A stretch of 7,879 nt of DNA. Origin: an uncultured Spirochaetaceae bacterium. GTDB lineage: Bacteria; Spirochaetota; Spirochaetia; Treponematales; UBA12059. The stretch lies in contig CALKWG010000270.1 of assembly GCA_938004315.1 (NCBI GenBank), positions 1-7,879 on the forward strand, read 5' to 3'. A model generated the notes under the pieces. That model worked only from the letters and a program-made list of their open reading frames with translations. It ran no database searches and was not told the origin of the DNA. Position 1 is the stretch's first letter; every line of letters starts with the position of its first letter. The position numbers and the translations under genes were made by a program. This document shows, piece after piece, positions 6,887 to 7,879 of the stretch.

Positions 6887-7300
6887 TTACTTCTCCCCGC
6901 CGAGCTCGTGCAGCGCGTCATGGGGGAAGAGCTCGCCCATGGTCGAATCGACGGCGTCTCCCGCGCCTCCCGAGAAGCGTATCGGGAAATCCGCGCCGAC
7001 GAACTCGCTGATGAACTGCCTGCACGCCCCGCACGGGCTCACCGCGTAGCCGGCGTCCGGACAGGCGATGGCCAGGGCCTTGAACGCGCGCTTACCCTGC
7101 GCTATGGCCGATACGAGCGCGGAGCGCTCGGCGCAGATGGCCAAGCCGTAGGACCTATTCTCCACGTTGGCGGCGGTGACTACGCTGCCGTCCTCGCACA
7201 GCAGGGCCGCCCCGACCCTGAAACGGGAGTAGGGCGAGTACGAGCGATTCGCCGCCTCGAAGGCGCGCCGCATGAGATCGTCCATGTCCATGTTCGTCAT
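6887..7300 (-). CDS. cdd: Cytidine deaminase
   Basis: Homotetrameric zinc cytidine deaminase of pyrimidine salvage, converting cytidine and deoxycytidine to uridine and deoxyuridine in the cytosol. The 137-aa protein has SYSPYSRFRVGAALL (20-34), NVENRSYGLAICAERSA (45-61) and SPCGACRQ (88-95). Zinc ligands are Cys56, Cys90 and Cys93, and Glu58 is the proton shuttle, so all catalytic residues are present. Length is normal for the short tetrameric class. Two starts are plausible. Met1 (7300) has AAGGAG only 2 bases ahead. Met4 (7291) has an 11-base spacer and aligns exactly in length with the Bacillus subtilis enzyme's N-terminus, so it may be the real start. It is convergent with the recN operon and divergent from the gene at 7421. 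Confidence 0.95.
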   Translation of the reverse strand: MTNMDMDDLMRRAFEAANRSYSPYSRFRVGAALLCEDGSVVTAANVENRSYGLAICAERSALVSAIAQGKRAFKALAIACPDAGYAVSPCGACRQFISEFVGADFPIRFSGGAGDAVDSTMGELFPHDALHELGGEK

Positions 7301-7341
7301 CTCTCCTTAACGCCGTTCATCGGCTCGATTCATCGTTTCTA

Positions 7342-7369
7342 TTGACGGAATGGGAAGATACTATATACC
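7342..7369 (+). promoter_or_regulatory. Candidate promoter for the gene at 7421
   Basis: TTGACG (7342-7347; five of six to the -35 consensus) is followed after 16 bases by TATACC (7364-7369; four of six). TATATA at 7362-7367 is an alternative -10 with a short 14-base spacer. Transcription would start near 7376, giving a leader of about 45 bases that contains the hairpin at 7386-7406. Confidence 0.5.
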
Positions 7370-7374
7370 ATTCC
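7347..7374. promoter_or_regulatory. Inverted repeat, possible operator
   Basis: GGAATGG (7347-7353) and CCATTCC (7368-7374) are perfect inverted half-sites around a 14-base AT-rich centre, so half-site centres are 21 bases apart, two helical turns. The repeat covers the -10 region of both divergent promoter candidates. It could therefore be bound by a dimeric regulator controlling cdd and the 7421 gene together. No regulator gene is in the window. Confidence 0.4.
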
Positions 7375-7388
7375 CGACGGCTAGTAAA
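7360..7388 (-). promoter_or_regulatory. Candidate cdd promoter
   Basis: On the minus strand, TTTACT (plus-strand 7383-7388; four of six to TTGACA) and TATAGT (7360-7365; five of six to TATAAT) are separated by exactly 17 bases. Transcription would start near 7353, leaving a leader of about 50 bases before cdd. It overlaps the opposing promoter and the inverted repeat. Confidence 0.5.
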
Positions 7389-7407
7389 AGCCGCCGCGCG
7401 GCTTTTT
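7378..7407 (+). promoter_or_regulatory. Terminator-like leader hairpin, possible attenuator
   Basis: AAAAGCCGC (7386-7394) and GCGGCTTTT (7398-7406) form a 9-bp stem with a CGC loop, and the T run extends through 7407. It looks like an intrinsic terminator but lies inside the leader of the gene at 7421, four bases before its AAGGAG site (7411-7416). CGGCT (7378-7382) can instead pair with AGCCG (7389-7393), which would break the terminator stem. No gene on either strand ends here, so it is not an ordinary gene-end terminator. Confidence 0.4.
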
Positions 7408-7420
7408 AAAAAGGAGTCCC

Positions 7421-7826
7421 ATGTCCGAGCATGCAGGGCGATGGCGCCTGGGCGTTTCGCTGCTCCTAGGCGCCGCCCTCGTCGTCTACTTCTTCGTCTT
7501 CCCCGAGCCCCTGTCGGCCGAGCTGAGCGCCAAGCCCCGTTGGGCCCTGCGCGTCGTCGAGACCGCGGCCGATGAAGCCCGCGCGTCCATAGACGCGGCC
7601 GAGGCCTTGCCCTTCGCGTCGTCGCGCGCCTACGGCTTCGTAAGCCCCGATGGGAAGCTCCTCTACGCCGGCATAGGCCAGGATGGCGTACAGGCGCTCG
7701 GCTCTAAGGTGCTCGTCGCCCGGCGCGGCCGCAGCTTCGTACTCGCGTCCGACGGCGCCGAGGGCGTTTCCATACCCGGAGAAGCGGCCTTCTTAGCCGC
7801 CGGTAAGCTCTTCGCCTCCGACGGAA
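7421..7826 (+). CDS. Membrane-anchored protein of unknown function (3' truncated)
   Basis: Only the first 135 residues are genomic; the frame then runs into adapter. The start is ATG 7421 with a good ribosome site, AAGGAG at 7411-7416, four bases upstream. Residues 10-28 (LGVSLLLGAALVVYFFVFP) form one hydrophobic segment preceded by Arg7 and Arg9, an uncleaved signal anchor or signal peptide. After it comes an Ala/Glu-rich stretch, then GFVSPDGKLLYAGIG (about residues 72-86) and further short beta-like repeats (KVLVARRGRSFVLASDGAEG). This resembles the start of a beta-propeller or other beta-repeat extracytoplasmic domain, but one repeat is too little to name a family. The apparent ending IGRAHV and the stop at 7847-7849 are encoded by adapter and should be removed. 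Confidence 0.8.
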
Positions 7827-7879
7827 AGATCGGAAGAGCACACGTCTGAACTCCCGTCACCGAATACGACCTCGTATGC
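7827..7879 (+). other. Illumina TruSeq indexed adapter (artefact)
   Basis: From AGATCGGAAGAGC at 7827 the sequence follows the TruSeq read-2/P7-side adapter to the end of the window. It includes the GTCAC before the index (7856-7860), an index-position stretch CGAATACG (7861-7868) and CTCGTATGC (7871-7879). Two bases differ from the standard adapter, C for A at 7855 and C for T at 7870, as expected of late-cycle read errors. Genomic sequence ends at about 7826. Confidence 0.98.

Noticed and set aside
6908..7345. Plus-strand 145-aa open frame opposite cdd
   Set aside because: Antisense to cytidine deaminase, which has all its zinc and catalytic residues.
48..7826. tRNA, rRNA, CRISPR array, insertion sequence, toxin-antitoxin or phage genes
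   Set aside because: None could be recognised on either strand; apart from short intergenic gaps the window is filled by the genes listed.
7663..7860. Minus-strand 65-aa open frame
   Set aside because: Its start codon and first eleven residues are encoded by adapter, and the rest is antisense to the truncated gene at 7421.

Overview
The window is a 7.9 kb assembled contig, high in GC (about two thirds by eye), bounded at both ends by Illumina TruSeq library adapter. Bases 1-47 match the end of the universal (P5-side) adapter. Bases from 7827 to the end match the indexed (P7-side) adapter. Only about 48-7826 is biological DNA, and the outer ends are assembly ends rather than natural junctions.

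The gene content suggests a GC-rich member of the Spirochaetota (Treponema relatives), probably a metagenome or draft contig. The order cheW - DegT-like protein - NAD kinase - recN - uncharacterised helical protein matches what I remember of the Treponema cheW2/recN neighbourhood. That is recollection, not a search result, and phylum assignment is an inference.

Layout: (1) 182-1738, minus strand: a protein of about 510 aa with a nucleotidyltransferase-like G-x-G-R...S-T-D-V-D motif. (2) 1739-1956: divergent intergenic region with a run of nine G inside a GC-rich inverted repeat and a possible -10 box. (3) 1957-6840, plus strand: a tight five-gene run made of cheW, a DegT/DnrJ-fold protein without the usual PLP lysine, nadK, recN (8 bp overlap with nadK) and a 271-aa helical protein of unknown function. 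(4) 6841-6886: convergent gap with a strong GC hairpin. (5) 6887-7300, minus strand: cytidine deaminase (cdd). (6) 7301-7420: a compact divergent control region with face-to-face promoter candidates, a 7-bp inverted repeat between them, and a terminator-like hairpin just upstream of the next gene's ribosome site. (7) 7421 onward, plus strand: the start of a membrane-anchored protein of unknown function, cut off by adapter.

The five-gene run links a chemotaxis coupling protein with NADP synthesis and recombinational repair, so it looks like a conserved housekeeping neighbourhood rather than a pathway. cdd belongs to pyrimidine salvage. I found no defence system, mobile element, CRISPR array or RNA gene. 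The most notable biological points are the DegT-like protein that has lost its catalytic lysine, the poly-G tract between divergent genes, and the cdd/7421 regulatory region.
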